64,000 bases of DNA from Cycas panzhihuaensis (GCA_023213395.1 CM041465.1:249805741-249869740), one strand, 5' to 3'. Counted from the stretch's first letter, positions 36,720 through 49,480 are shown. Notes: generated by a model from the letters alone, not told the origin. Numbers and translations: made by a program.

Positions 36720-37450
36720 ATGAGAGTGGTTATATTAAATGTCCTTAGTTGGAATCCAATGGGACTTATTGGCTCATGTAGGAGTACTATAATTAGAAGG
36801 ATGAGATATAAATTCCTTTTGTTAGATGTGGTATCTCTGTAAGAGGTTAAATATTTAGGTAATAACCTTAGATTTTATTTAAATTATGTGTGGCTTGGTT
36901 TCACCTAGTTCTATATAGGCCATCCATAAGGAGTTGGGGGATCTATATTTTTATTAGATCCCAAGCTAGGGAGAAATATTATCTAGTTAGGCTCAAATCG
37001 TGATAATCATTGCATGTAGATTTTAGTTAAAGTAGAGAATGTTGTGTTTAGTGTGATCAATATTTATCCACCCAATAACCCTTAAGGAAGGGAGGCATCT
37101 TTAGTGTTAAGTGGTGATTTCAATATGGTGGAATCATAAGAGGATAAATGTGGTGGCAAGTCATTCAAATGGAATCATGAAGAATAATATGTGTGGCTCA
37201 ACCTCAAAAGTAGGTTGATAATTTATAACCTAAATTCATATAGAAGAAAAGAAGAACATGATTTATGGTTTATGTGGTCCAATATTAGAGCCAAATATCA
37301 TAGGATTATGAAAATATTGAACAAAGTCATGAATTATAATAGTTATTAGTTCCAAACTCCCCTAAAAAGAGTAGACTAGTCTCTGTCATTAATAATATGG
37401 TTATGTAAGACCATTATCTTATTTTCTTTATTATTTCTTAAGGGGAAAGG
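36720..37450 (+). pseudogene. Apurinic-type endonuclease of the L1 LINE
   Basis: The endonuclease nicks target DNA to prime reverse transcription. SWNPMGLIG near 36,749 is the N-terminal block, INIYPPNNP near 37,059 the central block and LSGDFNMV near 37,107-37,130 the catalytic GDFN motif. SLSLIIWL and the run toward 37,450 end the domain. In-frame TAG and TAA codons are present. Confidence 0.8.
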
Positions 37451-37689
37451 AGAATGTTTGGATCTAAATCACCTTTTATGTTTAATGTTTCACACCTCTT
37501 TAAATTTGCCTCAATGGAATCAAACAAGTTTAGGATTAGCCCCCACTCCCAAGGGCCCCATTAGATGGATCACATGGAAGGAAGAAGTAGTTGGTAGGGT
37601 AGCCTCCTTCCTTAGGGCTTATAAGAAGTTGATTACTCTCATTAGAAAAAGGGTTAAGGGAGAGATACTACCAGAGGGCTAATTTTTAT

Positions 37690-39100
37690 TAGATATATAC
37701 TAAATATTAACTATTTTGATGAAAATATTAAAAAATAAGTAGATGTATTATCTTAGTAGTTTAAAGTGGAAAATTTTAAGAAAAACAACGGGGCTCAGGT
37801 ATGGGCTAGTATGCATGGGATTAAGGATAGGAAAAAATGCACCAAATTATTCTTCTAGTATCTTAAGAATAAGCACTCCAAGGAGGGTATCATAGTATTG
37901 AAGACCCTAAATGGGACATTAGCCAAATAAGAGGAAATTATTGAGGAGTTTAGGTTAAACAACTCCCATGTTTTTAAAATGTAAGCTTCTTCTAAAGAAG
38001 TAAGTGCTGCCTTAGAGAAATGTATATGATTGATATTGAACTAACTATCTCAACCCTAGAAAGATAGTTATGATGCCCCCCCTTAGGAAAGAAGAGCTAG
38101 AGGGTGCTCTACAAGAAATGGCTAATGAGAAACCCATTAGGGTTTATGAATTCCATTGTAAATTTCACAAAGCCACTTAGGAAATGATAGGCCCAATGTT
38201 GCTTAAGGTTTATCATGAAGCCTTTCACGCTAACACACTACAAAATAAGATAAATCAAGGGAGCATCAAATTGATTCTCAAAGGGGATGACCTAGAGGTC
38301 ATCACAATCTAATGACCTATCTTTATCCTTAATGTTTCTTATAAAAGTCTAGCTAAAGCATTAGCTAGGCATGTGAGATACATCCTTTTAGAAGCGGTAA
38401 GGACTAAGTAGATAAGCTTCAATAGGGGAAGGTATATTTAGGATAATTTATTAGCTATATGGGAAGGTGTGAAATAGGCTATGATGTCTTAATACGATAC
38501 ACTTTTCATGGAACTTGATTTTGAAAACACTTATGATCAAGTATAATGGAAGTTTATTTTCTATATGTTAATAGCCTTTGGATTTGGTGTGCTATTTAGG
38601 CATATGGTGCAAACTCTTTTACTAATTCCTCAATTAAAAACTCGCTACATGGCACACTCACCAACCTAATCAAGCTAAAAAGGTCTATTAGATAGGGATG
38701 TCCACTAGTACTATCTCTCTTTATATTAGTTGTGGATGCACTAGGATATTTATTGCAAGATGACATTGAGAAAGGTATAATAATAGGGATTACTTTGTCT
38801 AATTTAGGCAAGTAGCTAGCCAATAGGCACTTTGTTGATGATTATTTTCTTAGAACTAGAGTTGAGGAAGGGTTGATCAAAGAAAAATTAAAGGTTATAT
38901 ATGTGTTTTATTTAATCTCTGACCCTAAAACTCCATGGAGAAAATTTGTGTACTACCTCTAATCCCCAAAGGACAAACCAACTTAGCTTGAATAATATTA
39001 TTGGGCATGAATAAGCACTAGGAAAATTTTTAAATTCTTAGGCATTAATTTTGGATTTAGAGCTTTCTTAGCTCAGATGTAAGAATATGTAGTTAACAAA
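37690..39100 (+). pseudogene. Reverse transcriptase of the L1 LINE
   Basis: Upstream linker KNKHSKEGIIVLKTLNGTLA near 37,867 is typical of plant L1. The RT proper shows PIFILNVSYKSLAKALARHVR near 38,318, MELDFENTYDQV near 38,507, GCPLVLSLFILVVDALGYLL near 38,697 and HFVDDYF near 38,828, where both active-site aspartates remain. TAG codons replace expected Trp or Gln at several places, for example after DQV. Confidence 0.85.
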
Positions 39101-40578
39101 GTATAGAAGAAACATATAAGATGGTGCATAAAGATTTTATCATTAGTAGTGAGATACCAGATTTACTTAAAAGTGTTGGCAGCTATGCATGCATACTACT
39201 TTTCATATTAGGTCCTATCTAAATCTACTTATGAGAAATTAATCTAACTTCTTTACTTTTTCCCATGGTTCCTTAGAGAAGGAAAGAAAGGCTTTATCTT
39301 GGTGAGCTGGTAGGTCTATTATAAATCTAAGGTGGAGGGAGGTCTAGGAATTAATAATATTAAACAACAGAGCCAAGAAATTTTCATCAAATGGTTAGTT
39401 AAAGCAACAGAAAGGGATGAGATTTAGAGGGTGCTTCTCAAGTATAACTTCCTTAGATTTACCTTAAACTTTAATATAGTGCTTATCACCATAATTCCTA
39501 TCAAGTTGGTTGGCTTCTCCATCTTCAAAACCATATGGAAATCTTAGGAAAGTTATAAGACATAGCTAACTTGGAGAGGGATAGTGCCCAATAAAGGACT
39601 CTTGGTTGTCCAACATTTTAGATGGTGGATGCCATTGATCTATAAGGAAGGAAAACACTTAGGCTAATCATCATAGTTCAAAGCCTAATGTATCCACAAA
39701 AGAGAGCTAGAAATGATTGGGAAAATGTTTAATAGAGGACATGGTTACTAAAGACATGGAATGTACTAAAATATAATTTCTTTAATTCATTATAGAGGAG
39801 GTAAAGAGATGTTATCTAGTTGCCCAAATTATTAACTTTGCCATTAATGGTAATGAAAGTTGGTAGAAGGATTACGTGTGGTATGCTTCCAAGTTATTTA
39901 ATAAATTTATTTCTTTCTACATATACAAGCTAATGGAGACATAAAATAGGATGTCTTCCAGATTAAACAAGATTAGGAGGACAACAAATAATGGTTGGAT
40001 TTGGTACAAATGATTTTGATGATTATGGGAAGCCCCTATACAACCCAAGAAGGCATTTGTTTCCTAGTTATCATTAAAAAATGGATTTCTTATTAAGGCC
40101 AAACTACCAAAGATTGGATAGGGAGACCTATCTTATGTGCTATATGGCAACTAGAAATAACATTATGCCTATTATGGTAATGGCCACTAGCTAAGTTAAC
40201 ATGGGCACAGTTAAAGAATTTATTAAACCATTCATGTATAGTGTAATAAGATAGAATACTTCCATACTAGGAGACACCAACCCTATATCATAGAGCTCTG
40301 GTAAAGCTTAGGATTAATTTTGCATAGAAGTCTTATATTATATTTATAAACAAAAGAATGTTGTAATTTTTAATGGAAAACCTCACATTAGATGTGTTAC
40401 TTCTAAGATGACTTCTAGTTTATTGACTTTTTATTCTCTACATATTAATACTCAAGTATAAAAGGTGTAGTTAAAACCCTTCCATCTACTTGAGTTAATC
40501 AATTATTCAGGCTCAACCCCCTATCCTATAAGCATATTGCCTCTAGATGAGGTAAGCTTGAAGTAACCCTCTAGTTGA
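39100..40578 (+). pseudogene. C-terminal region of the L1 LINE polyprotein
   Basis: SKVEGGLGINNIK near 39,328 is a well-conserved plant L1 block. GWIWYK followed by LWEAPIQPKKAFV near 39,993-40,060 corresponds to the zf-RVT domain, although its cysteines are not clear. The sequence then fades toward 40,578, where element E interrupts it within GTTGA. Confidence 0.65.
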
Positions 40579-40964
40579 TATTACAATATAATGTTTAATG
40601 TTGGTTTATGTATTTTGCTAAGTGTCCCTCTTAACTCTCATAGGTATATTTTATTATGATATTGAGATGTGTGCATGGGTGCACACTTATTCATGTAATT
40701 ATCCTATTGGTGGACATAAAGGTTCTCTCATTTGATTAGACAAGTATGAGGTTAATTATACTATAAGTATGCATTCATGCCTAATGTAATAATTTGGAAG
40801 GTGATCATTTTGCTACATCTTTATTATATTTTGTATTGCATATACATCATCTTTTATTTACTTCATTTATTATTTTATCATTAATGTCTTATACTTGTAA
40901 CATAATTTCAATTTATATTTTCATTGTGATTTTAAAGGTAATCTTTGAATCTCTATTTTCTACA
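40579..40964 (+). repeat. 5' LTR of element E
   Basis: Begins TATTACAATATAATG (TG changed to TA) and ends CTATTTTCTACA. Matches 42,976-43,361 with long identical blocks such as CTCATAGGTATATTTTATT. Confidence 0.92.
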
Positions 40965-40977
40965 TGGTATCAGAGCA
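40965..40977 (+). other. Primer-binding site of element E
   Basis: TGGTATCAGAGCA is an exact match to the initiator methionine tRNA site and abuts the LTR. Confidence 0.92.
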
Positions 40978-41979
40978 GTTATAATGATGTAAAAATCTTG
41001 TCAATCAAGACTTAAAGCCCATTGATTTGAACCTATTTGAGTTTGTTCTGGAACCTATTGAAAAAGAGATATGAATAACCAATGAAGATGCACACAATAG
41101 AGAAAGTTAGGCTCTACTATAGTTGAGAAAATACCATAGCTATCAATTGGAGATGTTGCCTTAATGTACAATAAATAGAGAATGAACACACTCATTGTAA
41201 ATTAGCGAAAGGTGTCATTGCCATGGAGCTTTCTATTTGCCCATGCTTGAAGAAGAATACTCAAGCCAGTCTACTACCCCATCACCTATGGAGAACACCT
41301 CAAGCCACCATTTGGAGATCAATTGCGACCGACTATCATACTCAAACATGAAGAACCCACCCAATGCCAAGCATGCTGGCACATGCATACCTGGAGATTA
41401 AACCCTATGGTGCTTACCATAGAATAGTTGAAGAACAACCACATCGTAGTGGTGAAACCATGATATATGAAGAGGCATTTATAGAATGTGGGATAGATGG
41501 CCCAACATGGTTTGTAGAATAAACCTCATGCCACCTGTTTAACATAAAGAATACTCGACCATCAACGTATTCACACCTATTCATGGAGACACATCATAGC
41601 CAACAGCTTCCACAAAGCCACATACACCCTTAGTCATACACAAAACTATTACAACCATGCTTGTAGCCTCACAACCATAGTGAAAAAGAAAATTAGAGAT
41701 CAATTACTCCATGAAAATTGAAGTTGTCATTGCCATTTCTATCAAGCCCTTATGTCTCGTGCTGTGAGTTTAAGGAGGTTGATCATACATGTAGTCATGG
41801 AATATTGTAGCTGATGAAGAAGAAGAATTAACTTCATTGTTTTCCATTCATTCATTCACAAAACATATTTTTTCAGATAGAATTTTTTGTACCAAAAAAA
41901 ATTTGCATATGGTTTATTTGATTTAATTAAATTAGATAAGTTTTTAAATTTTGGGGCTAGGTTTTGTAGTGAGCTAGAA
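40978..41979 (+). other. Leader of element E
   Basis: About 1 kb with no recognised coding motif; stops in all frames. Confidence 0.5.
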
Positions 41980-42270
41980 GTCACATGGTGAATCCATATG
42001 ACTAGGGGGGTAAGTAGAAAGGAGGCTAACTCCAAAATGTAGTAAAATGGATTGAAAAGTTTTTTATTTTTCAAAAATTTTATTTAATATTTGATTTCTT
42101 TTTGGATCTAAATCTATTTTTTAAAGGCTTGTGCATTTTTTCATAGGTCACTAATACTTTTTCCTTCATAACTTCTTAATGAGATATCATAATTCAATGA
42201 TGTCAGTTGCATTAGACTTATTGTTTTGTGACGGTTGAAATGGATGGTTACAAGGCATAGTTTAGAATTT
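41980..42270 (+). repeat. Shared leader module, copy in element E
   Basis: GTCACATGG, ATGACTAGGGGGGTAAG, a GGCTAACTCCAAAATGTAG block, then TTTTTCCTTCATAACTTC and GATGTCAGTTGC, in the same order as the copy at 13,527 in C. Confidence 0.65.
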
Positions 42271-42975
42271 AGAGGCCTACTATTTTAATTAACAAAGTTT
42301 ATGAAAAATGCTTAAATCTTCATAAAAAGTTCATTTCATGACATTTTTCATATTTGATTTAACGTATCATACAATTTTTCAATGTTCATGATAACTTAGT
42401 AATGTTGTTTTTATATTTGGAAGTAAGAAGAGTAACCATGTCCTCTATTAAACACGGTATTATTTCTTGTTGGTATTTGTATTATTGTCATTTAGTAAAA
42501 GATGCTTCATAGAAGTATATTTGATTGTTAGTAAACTTGGAAGCTTAAACTCCAAGTGATATTCATCTATATCCTTAAAGAACCACATATGCTTTAAGGT
42601 ATATATTACTCTTATCCTTAAAGGAACCACAAATTGGTTGCCTCAAAGGAGAATGAAGGAACCACAAGTTGGTTGCCTTGAACATAGATGTAGTTGCTTT
42701 AGTACTCAACTCATTTACTTGGAAGGCTTGATCCCAAAATAAAGTTGATTAATTTTGATTAAACCATATATCCAAAAGAGGTTCCTATTCAATTAATAGT
42801 TGCAATAGTTGGTTATCCATACATTCCAGTAGATGGACCTTTCTTCATATGGACTTCAATAAATTTCATTTGTAACTTATAGATACAGTTAGTACCATAT
42901 GGAGCCAATCTTTATTTATTCCAACAAATTTCTATATAATATATAGATGTGACATTAAACATTATGGGGGAAGGG
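42271..42975 (+). other. Element E interior, 3' part and polypurine tract
   Basis: Contains a short local duplication around CCACAAGTTGGTTGCCT near 42,610 and 42,660, the pre-PPT block near 42,816 and the purine-rich ATTATGGGGGAAGGG directly before the 3' LTR. Confidence 0.6.
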
Positions 42976-43361
42976 TGTTAAAACATAATGTTTAATGTTG
43001 CTTTATGTATTTTGTTAAGAATCCCCCTTAACTCTCATAGGTATATTTTATTGTGATATTAAGATGCGTGCATGGATGCATACCTACTCATGTAATTGTC
43101 TCTTTGGTGGATATAAGGGTTCTCCTATTTGATTAAATAAGTATGAGGTTAATTGTACTATAAATATATATTTATGCCTAATGTAATAATTTGGAATGTG
43201 ATTCTTTTCCCACATCTTTATTATATTTTGTATCATAAATACTTGATCTTTTATTTACTTCATATATTATTTTATCATTAATGTCTCATACTTGTAACAT
43301 AGTTTCAATTCATATTTTCATTGTGATTTCAAAAGTAATATTTGAATATCTATTTTTGATA
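42976..43361 (+). repeat. 3' LTR of element E
   Basis: Starts TGTTAAAACATAATG, ends CTATTTTTGATA, followed by TSD copy GTTGA. Confidence 0.92.
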
Positions 43362-43366
43362 GTTGA

Positions 43367-43843
43367 GACTAGCATAGAAGTAAGTTATAGGGCCATAACT
43401 AGTCTAGGAACCACTAATCAAGTGTACTTTGTTCTCCCCACTTCCTCTCCCCTACCCCCTCTCCCCACCAACCACTTCATACCAATCATTCTACCCCTTT
43501 TCATGGTTAGGGCTCTATGTTAGATGGGGAAGATAAGACTATGCAGTTATTGGTACTAATTAATATTAAGCTTATGTAGTGCAAAGGCAAGGAACTAAGG
43601 GGAAACTACACCAATAAAGGGGATGATAGATGGGGTTCACTAGATCCTACATATTGAGCAATGAAGTGTAAGATTAAATGATCTTTGCTTAGCCCAAGGG
43701 CTTATTATATGTAATTTTATAGAGCCACATGGATAATTTTATATGTCCCATCTAACAAATGGAGGGGATGATGACCTCTCCTCTATTTTATTATACTTGT
43801 ATGTAATTATTTCTATCTAATGAATCATTGTATCTTCAATAAA
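43367..43843 (+). other. 3' UTR of the L1 LINE
   Basis: LINE sequence resumes after E. It includes a C-rich stretch near 43,437-43,475 and ends in AATAAAATAAA before the second TSD copy. No long poly(A) remains. Confidence 0.65.
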
Positions 43844-43858
43844 ATAAATATATATCTT

Positions 43859-44000
43859 CATTAATACATTAAGATGAAGATTGATCTTTTTTCCATTTAT
43901 GTTGTATTTTAGTATGCATTTTACTATGGCCAATATAGTACTCTAGTCGTATATTATTTGACGATATGGTACCTCAGTTGTAGTGATCCTAATCTATTAA
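43859..44000 (+). repeat. 3' LTR of element D, second part
   Basis: Aligns with 6,142-6,300 (AAGATGAAGATTGAT block, then TTTTACTATGG against TTTTACCTTTT). The right end is uncertain. Confidence 0.55.
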
Positions 44001-44239
44001 AGAGAAGTTGGTATTTTATTAGAAGTTGATTTTATTAAGGAATTGATATTTTCAAATTAATATGAAGTTAATTTTTATATTAAGAAGTTAGTATTTTATT
44101 AGTAATACTATTATTGAAGTCAATTTTTTAATAGGGAGCCATATTAGCACCTACAAATGGCAAAGACCCCTATTTCATTATGTAAGTTTTATTTTTAGGT
44201 TAATCCTAATTTTATTTAGCAGTTGATGCTTGAGGTGGT

Positions 44240-44610
44240 TTTTTTATTCAGTTTTCACCTTGTATTTTTTGGAGTAGATCCAATTTAGGATCACTTCTAG
44301 TACCATTAGAACCACGGCCCAGGTTTAAATCCCATGGGGGGGAAACATCGCTTATGGGGATGGCAAGCTGATGCACATGAATATTGATATAGCTAGGGCC
44401 TTTGGGATGCCCAAATACTGGTGAAAGTAGGGCTAGGCAAGTCTATCCTATTCAACCCAAAGAGGAGGTAATGGTCTACTTGGTGGGGAGTCCTCTCCAC
44501 TAACACTTCAAAGTTTTGGTACAACAGTTCATCACATCACTTGTGATGAAATGGGAGGGCTTAATACTACTTATTTTTATATAAAGGCCTTTTATCCCCT
44601 ACTTCTTTAA
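44240..44610 (+). mobile_element. Possible tRNA-derived SINE
   Basis: AGGTTTAAATCCCATGGGG near 44,310 resembles a polymerase III B box (GGTTCRANYCC), preceded about 30 bases upstream by TAGTACCATTAGAACC as a weak A-box region. The sequence is clearly less AT-rich than its surroundings. No TSD or A tail was confirmed. Confidence 0.35.
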
Positions 44611-44726
44611 GAAGTAGAGTATGCATCCCAACTTCATTCAAACCTAAGTAAAATGTTAACCTCATGTTCATATTAAGGAAATAAACTTCTAATATAAACA
44701 ACATGCCATTGAATAAGTATTGAATA

Positions 44727-44952
44727 CATTGTGAACCTCATCACAACATTAGGAAGTTAGATCTACTATAATAAAAGGGATGCCACCTATAAATAGGCAT
44801 GTAGGTAATATAGGTATAATTAAGGGGATTATTATTCTTACCATCATCTCTAATTCTCTTATAAAAGAGCCTATTAAGAGACGACGTCTCCATGTAGTCT
44901 TTCTAGTGGTAAGACCTCCTCATTTGTATTCAATAGTGGCTAGCCCACTGCA
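44727..44952 (+). repeat. 5' LTR of element H
   Basis: Matches 46,229-46,446. A TATA box, CTATAAATA at 44,787-44,795, is conserved in both copies. A weak primer-binding-site-like TATTAGAGAA follows near 44,960. Confidence 0.65.
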
Positions 44953-45479
44953 AACTATATTAGAGAATAGGTACCCCATAAGAGATAAAACCACTTAATA
45001 ATAGTCTTAGACACCTCCAAGATTTCACTAATCTAAGATAAAAATAAGAATAAGGCTAGAACCAACATATTAAAAAGAATAAAGATATGATTAATGATGA
45101 AATAGAAGCCAATTGAATTAGAACAATAGGTGATATAAACTTAGATACAAAATTACTATAAGAATCCACAACCATTGATCATTCTAAATTAATAAAAATC
45201 AACAAAGTAAATGTTGCCATTATAGTCCAACTAATAGAAGTATAATAAAAACCAACCAATAATATATGCATTCTACCACACAAAATAGTAAAGTCATAAA
45301 AGTGAATGCACTCAATAAGAATAATGGAAGATGATACAAGTCTAAAAGAAGTAACCATGATAGAAAAACAAACAATGATTAAAAAGGTTAATACATTGCA
45401 ACTAAAAGAACCCTTAATAGTAATAAATAAAACACAAAACCCAAGTATCCTAAAAGGTATATCACATGGGAAATAGCAA

Positions 45480-45790
45480 GGTGGTAGCTCTCATAGATTC
45501 AAGAAATACTCACAACCTTGTCAACTCTTTATTAGTGAGTAAGCTAAAATTACATACCTAATAAAAAGTAGAAGTGAATACTTTTACCCAAAGAAATTTT
45601 ATAATATAAGGGAGAAATCTAAAGCATCAAATAAAAATAGGAAAATATGAATTGAAATATGATTTCCTCTTACTTCCCCTACAAGGTATCAATCTAGTCA
45701 TAGGAATGCAATGGCTAAAAACCGTAGATACTTACATCATGTGGCATAGAAATATTTATCAAATTTAGTTTAAATAAAGCCTATTATGCT
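45480..45790 (+). pseudogene. Aspartic protease relic of element H
   Basis: The frame reads VVALIDSRNTHNLVNSLLVSK near 45,489, matching the gypsy retropepsin active site (DSG changed to DSR). LLPLQGINLVIGMQWLKTVD near 45,673-45,735 matches the conserved protease C-terminal block. Two stops fall between them. Gag sequence before it was not recognised. Confidence 0.7.
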
Positions 45791-46228
45791 TTATAAGGGA
45801 TTAGAACATCCCTATTGTGAAGAAATTCACCAAAAAAATGACATATGGGGTTCATTACATGCATAACATCCATAAAGTAATGCATAAATATAAACATTTA
45901 ACCATAAGAAAATTAACAATAACCAAGATATTGCAAGCTCTTTACACACTAATGTCAAACCTACTAAGGGATACTTATGCATCATGCACCACTTATTCAA
46001 CTCATTTAGAATGCATACTCTACTAAAACAATCATTAGTTGAACAAGAATCAACTCATAACAAATAAGATTCTTGCATTCATATCACTATGTAGCTACTC
46101 CCTATAATCCCATAAAAGACTACTAAAAATTTAGATAATCTTTGGAAATAATGATCTTAATAAGGGAGGGTACATGTAGCCAAAAAATAACAAAGACTTA
46201 AGGGTAAGGCCTTTAATAAAGGAGGGCA

Positions 46229-46446
46229 TGTTATGATTCTCATCATAACATTAGGAAGTCAACTCTATTATCATAAGGAGATGCCACTTATAAATAGGCT
46301 TATAGTTAATAAGGGGATCATTGTGTAGATTATTATTATGATCTCTACTTCTCTTATAGAAGTCTATTAAGAGATAGGATCTTTACATAGCCTTTTTAAT
46401 AAAAGTCCACTTCATTTGCATTTAGTTATAGCTAGGTCATCGTAGA
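46229..46446 (+). repeat. 3' LTR of element H
   Basis: Starts TGTTATGATTCTCATC after a purine tract; TATA box TTATAAATA at 46,288-46,296. Confidence 0.65.
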
Positions 46447-48235
46447 TGTCATGGCCTCAATTGACCAACCATCCACCATAGGAAAATAGTTTTGACCCAA
46501 TAGCAATTTTCATAACCTAATTTCCTAATGGTTTAGGATAGTAAAACAATTTTCTCTAATACTAAATAATACAACTTCTCTAATATTACTTTAGCTCTAA
46601 ACACAACAACATAATGAACCAAAAATTGGTGAACTATACTTTGTGTTAATAGTTTGAAGAATTATGAATGTAAAAATGTTATGCGACACTAAAATACATA
46701 TAAGTTAATCTTTACAATATGGAATTAAACACATAACTAGAGCATAAATCTTAACATAAGCATTGTAAACTAGATATTCATCACATAATTTTTATAAAGT
46801 ACTTATTCAAAATCAAAGTATTTATACAAAACCAGAACATAAGTACTTATCCTTTTCATAGAAAAATAAGATTTCTCAAAGGGACTCACCACCTATCCAT
46901 TTAGAAAATCAACATGAAAATATGTCTTTGAGTTATGACATATGATATACATGCTAGAGTACTTCCTATTGATTTCTTAATTCTTAATCCAATCTCAAGT
47001 CATTAACATAAAGGCATAATAATTCAACAATAATAATAGCATTGTAGCTCAATATAATAGTATTATATCCTAATACACAACACTATAGATCATCTAGTGC
47101 CATCATACTATACATGGCATACCACCTAGTCAATATATTAAGGTTAAAAATAGTGATAACACACACATAGTCCCAAATCATGTCATTAAAAAATCAATGG
47201 CTTCTTACCATAAATGGTGCTAAACCATCATTATTTCTATATTTAATTTAATAGAGGGTCCTACACCATGCCAGCACCCATGGCTCACTAACTTAATTGG
47301 TCTTAGACTAAACTATAACATATGATCCTAAACCAATTTGCAATCACATATCATATGACTTCTCACCGGAAAAAAATCCCCATATATTAAGTAGAGTAGT
47401 ATAACAAATGCTTACTCTATTATCTAAATGAGATTTCAACATACATAAGACACAAGAAAACTATAGCCACCATAGTGGAATTACATTACTCATTATATAT
47501 GGCTTTATGTACTATACAAAATACCTTGTATACCATAGAGAATAGAATATAATGACATAGAATGAATCATAATAGAGAAGAAATCATCTCTTGTGCATGA
47601 GAGTTAAAATTTCCATTAAGAGTCAAACTCCTCTCCAAAATCTCTAATCATTTAAAACATTTTCTAATAATAGTAAGGGTCCACTCTTAGAATGAATAAT
47701 CAACTACCTAGGTGTGGATTTAGTTATTACATCCACTAACCCATGTTTAAAATCAAGTGGATTTATTAAAGAGGAACTAAATATAAAGGGTAGTGGCTTC
47801 TAAAATAATTTCCTCCTCTCTAGGAATTCATCTTTAATTCATATCATGTATATTCCCACCCCTTAATATCTTTTCTCCTATGAGTGATATGGCTATATTT
47901 TATTAATGGGGTTTTATTTACATCATTTATAATGCTTGGTCACTCAACCTCTAATATAATCACCCATGTATATCACATGTACCTATGCCCTTGGCCTCCA
48001 ATGTCAAGTAGTATCATAGTGCAAAATACAAAATATATTAGAATTCATCCCACACATCTAATATGGATTTTTACTATGTACCATTTATAATAAGGGATGT
48101 TTACATCAAAGTGTAAGTAAAACATAATAAAATAAAATATACAAATGATGTATACATAAGTAATATTGGCATTAATGAGACTCTATCTTGTAAATAAATA
48201 TAGATACTATTATTACATGGTTTTTACCAACTCCT
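46447..48235. other. AT-rich sequence, possibly the 3' end and LTR of gypsy relic I
   Basis: No coding motif was recognised. It lies downstream of I's polyprotein end on the minus strand and may hold its LTR, but no second copy was found to prove that. TAGTATCATAGTGC near 48,009 weakly resembles a primer-binding site on the plus strand. Confidence 0.35.
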
Positions 48236-49480
48236 AACTTGTTTTATCGAGTTTCATATACCTCTGTTAAACCTTCATCAACTCTATGGTTTATTTTTAT
48301 AATGTCTTTACCTTTCGGTCTAACATTGGAATGGATCCCACATAAAATTCTAATCCATGCTCTACCTAAATAATAGACCAATCAACAATATGGTTAGAAT
48401 CAAGCAGAGATTTATTTGATAGTAAAATGTCAAATACATCATGCACATATGACTTAGGTCATAATGTAATTGATCCTATCATCTCCAAGAACTATAAGGA
48501 CCCATAATATTTTGTTACTATTTTATTGCATTTCCCAATCATTTACCAATATAACACTTATGCCTATATTATGCTTCAAACAAACTCATCTTCAAGGATG
48601 AATGATAGTTATTATTATATGTAAGTAGTTTTCACGTATAAATAGTTATCCAATTACATATATCCCCAATATGCCTTCCAACTCTTGGTTAGCTCACTTT
48701 ATCTAGCCATTTATCTTAGGATGATAGGCTATGCTAAATTTTAATTTAGTTTCAAACTCCTTAAGTAGTTCCCTCCAAATCTAGATGTGACCTTTATGTC
48801 TCTTTTTAAATAATTGCTTTACAACTCCATGCTATTACACTACTTCCTTCACAAAATTTTCTATGCTATCATCTACTTTATGCATTAGTCATGCAGGAGT
48901 AAAATGTAGAAATTTCATTAGCTTGTCAATTACCATCATAATAGAACCATTCTTCCTTACATAATTGATCTTTCTAATTGGATTAGAGCTTAATCAATGT
49001 GAATATTTGATATCCATTTTAATTAAATCCTTGATTCTAATTATTTCAATAAGAGGCATAATAAGAGTGATTAGGCCTTGATTTTAATTCATAGAGAACA
49101 TCTTAGTTTATATAAATGGTTGTTTGATTGATGCTTATTGTTGGATGTTCATGTTATCCCAAAGTGTTTGTTCTTAATGAAATCCATGGAGATCATCTCC
49201 TGTTTCCATTTTTGAAATTCCAATGGTTATAGTCATCTAATAGGATATTGATATTCTACTATAAACTTCTAGTATTACAAGTAACAAGAGACATACTCTA
49301 CTATATCCCTCTTTATACCTAGCCAAAACTAATTATTCTTTATAGCGATGTATGTCTTTTGATAGCCTAGAGTATTATTGCTGACACCTTTTCCTAATGC
49401 TTGTCCAAGTCACCTAATATATTACTAATCTTCTTGTTTATTAGCTAACAAAAGGAAAGTGTGGAAGTCAAGGGTAAAGT
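48236..49480 (-). pseudogene. Gypsy integrase relic I
   Basis: The minus-strand translation shows NNTLGYQKTYIAIKNN near 49,375 and FWLGIKRDIVEYVS near 49,325 (H2C2 domain), then WKQEMISMDFIK near 49,210 with the first catalytic Asp. VVIDKLMKFLHFTP near 48,930, KFSIAYHPKINGQIK near 48,740 and QELEGILGIYVIG near 48,695 belong to the core; the expected catalytic glutamate in the NGQTE block reads as lysine. Tail traces near 48,500-48,300 (a KIMGPY-like segment, then a WS..VE segment) lead to the end. Many stops. RT and RNase H were not found upstream. Confidence 0.75.

Larger units (their letters stand above)
40579..43361 (+). mobile_element. LTR element E, short and non-autonomous, inside the LINE
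   Basis: Two LTRs of exactly 386 bp, a perfect initiator methionine primer-binding site and a 5-bp TSD, GTTGA, at 40,574-40,578 and 43,362-43,366. The 2-kb interior has no recognisable protein domain. It contains the shared module (41,980-42,270) and a pre-PPT segment like those of C and D. It is the innermost layer on this side: E within the LINE within D. Confidence 0.9.
35366..43843 (+). mobile_element. L1-type LINE, decayed, carrying element E
   Basis: A 15-bp TSD, ATAAATATATATCTT, flanks it at 35,351-35,365 and 43,844-43,858, as expected for target-primed insertion. D's LTR continues on both sides. Without E the LINE is about 5.7 kb, close to a full-length plant L1. Order: ORF1 relic, endonuclease, RT, C-terminal zinc region, 3' UTR ending in AATAAAATAAA. 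Stops are frequent, so it is inactive. Confidence 0.85.
44727..46446 (+). mobile_element. Short gypsy-type LTR element H with protease only
   Basis: LTR-like repeats of about 220 bp at 44,727-44,952 and 46,229-46,446 share CATCACAACATTAGGAAGT and a TATA-like CTATAAATAGG. The 1.3-kb interior holds a gypsy protease trace but is too short for RT or integrase. Purine-rich AAAGGAGGGCA precedes the right LTR. No TSD was found, so the ends are approximate. Confidence 0.65.

Noticed and set aside
43937-43941. AGTAC as right TSD of D, matching 907-911
   Set aside because: D's LTR homology appears to continue past this point, so the match is probably chance.
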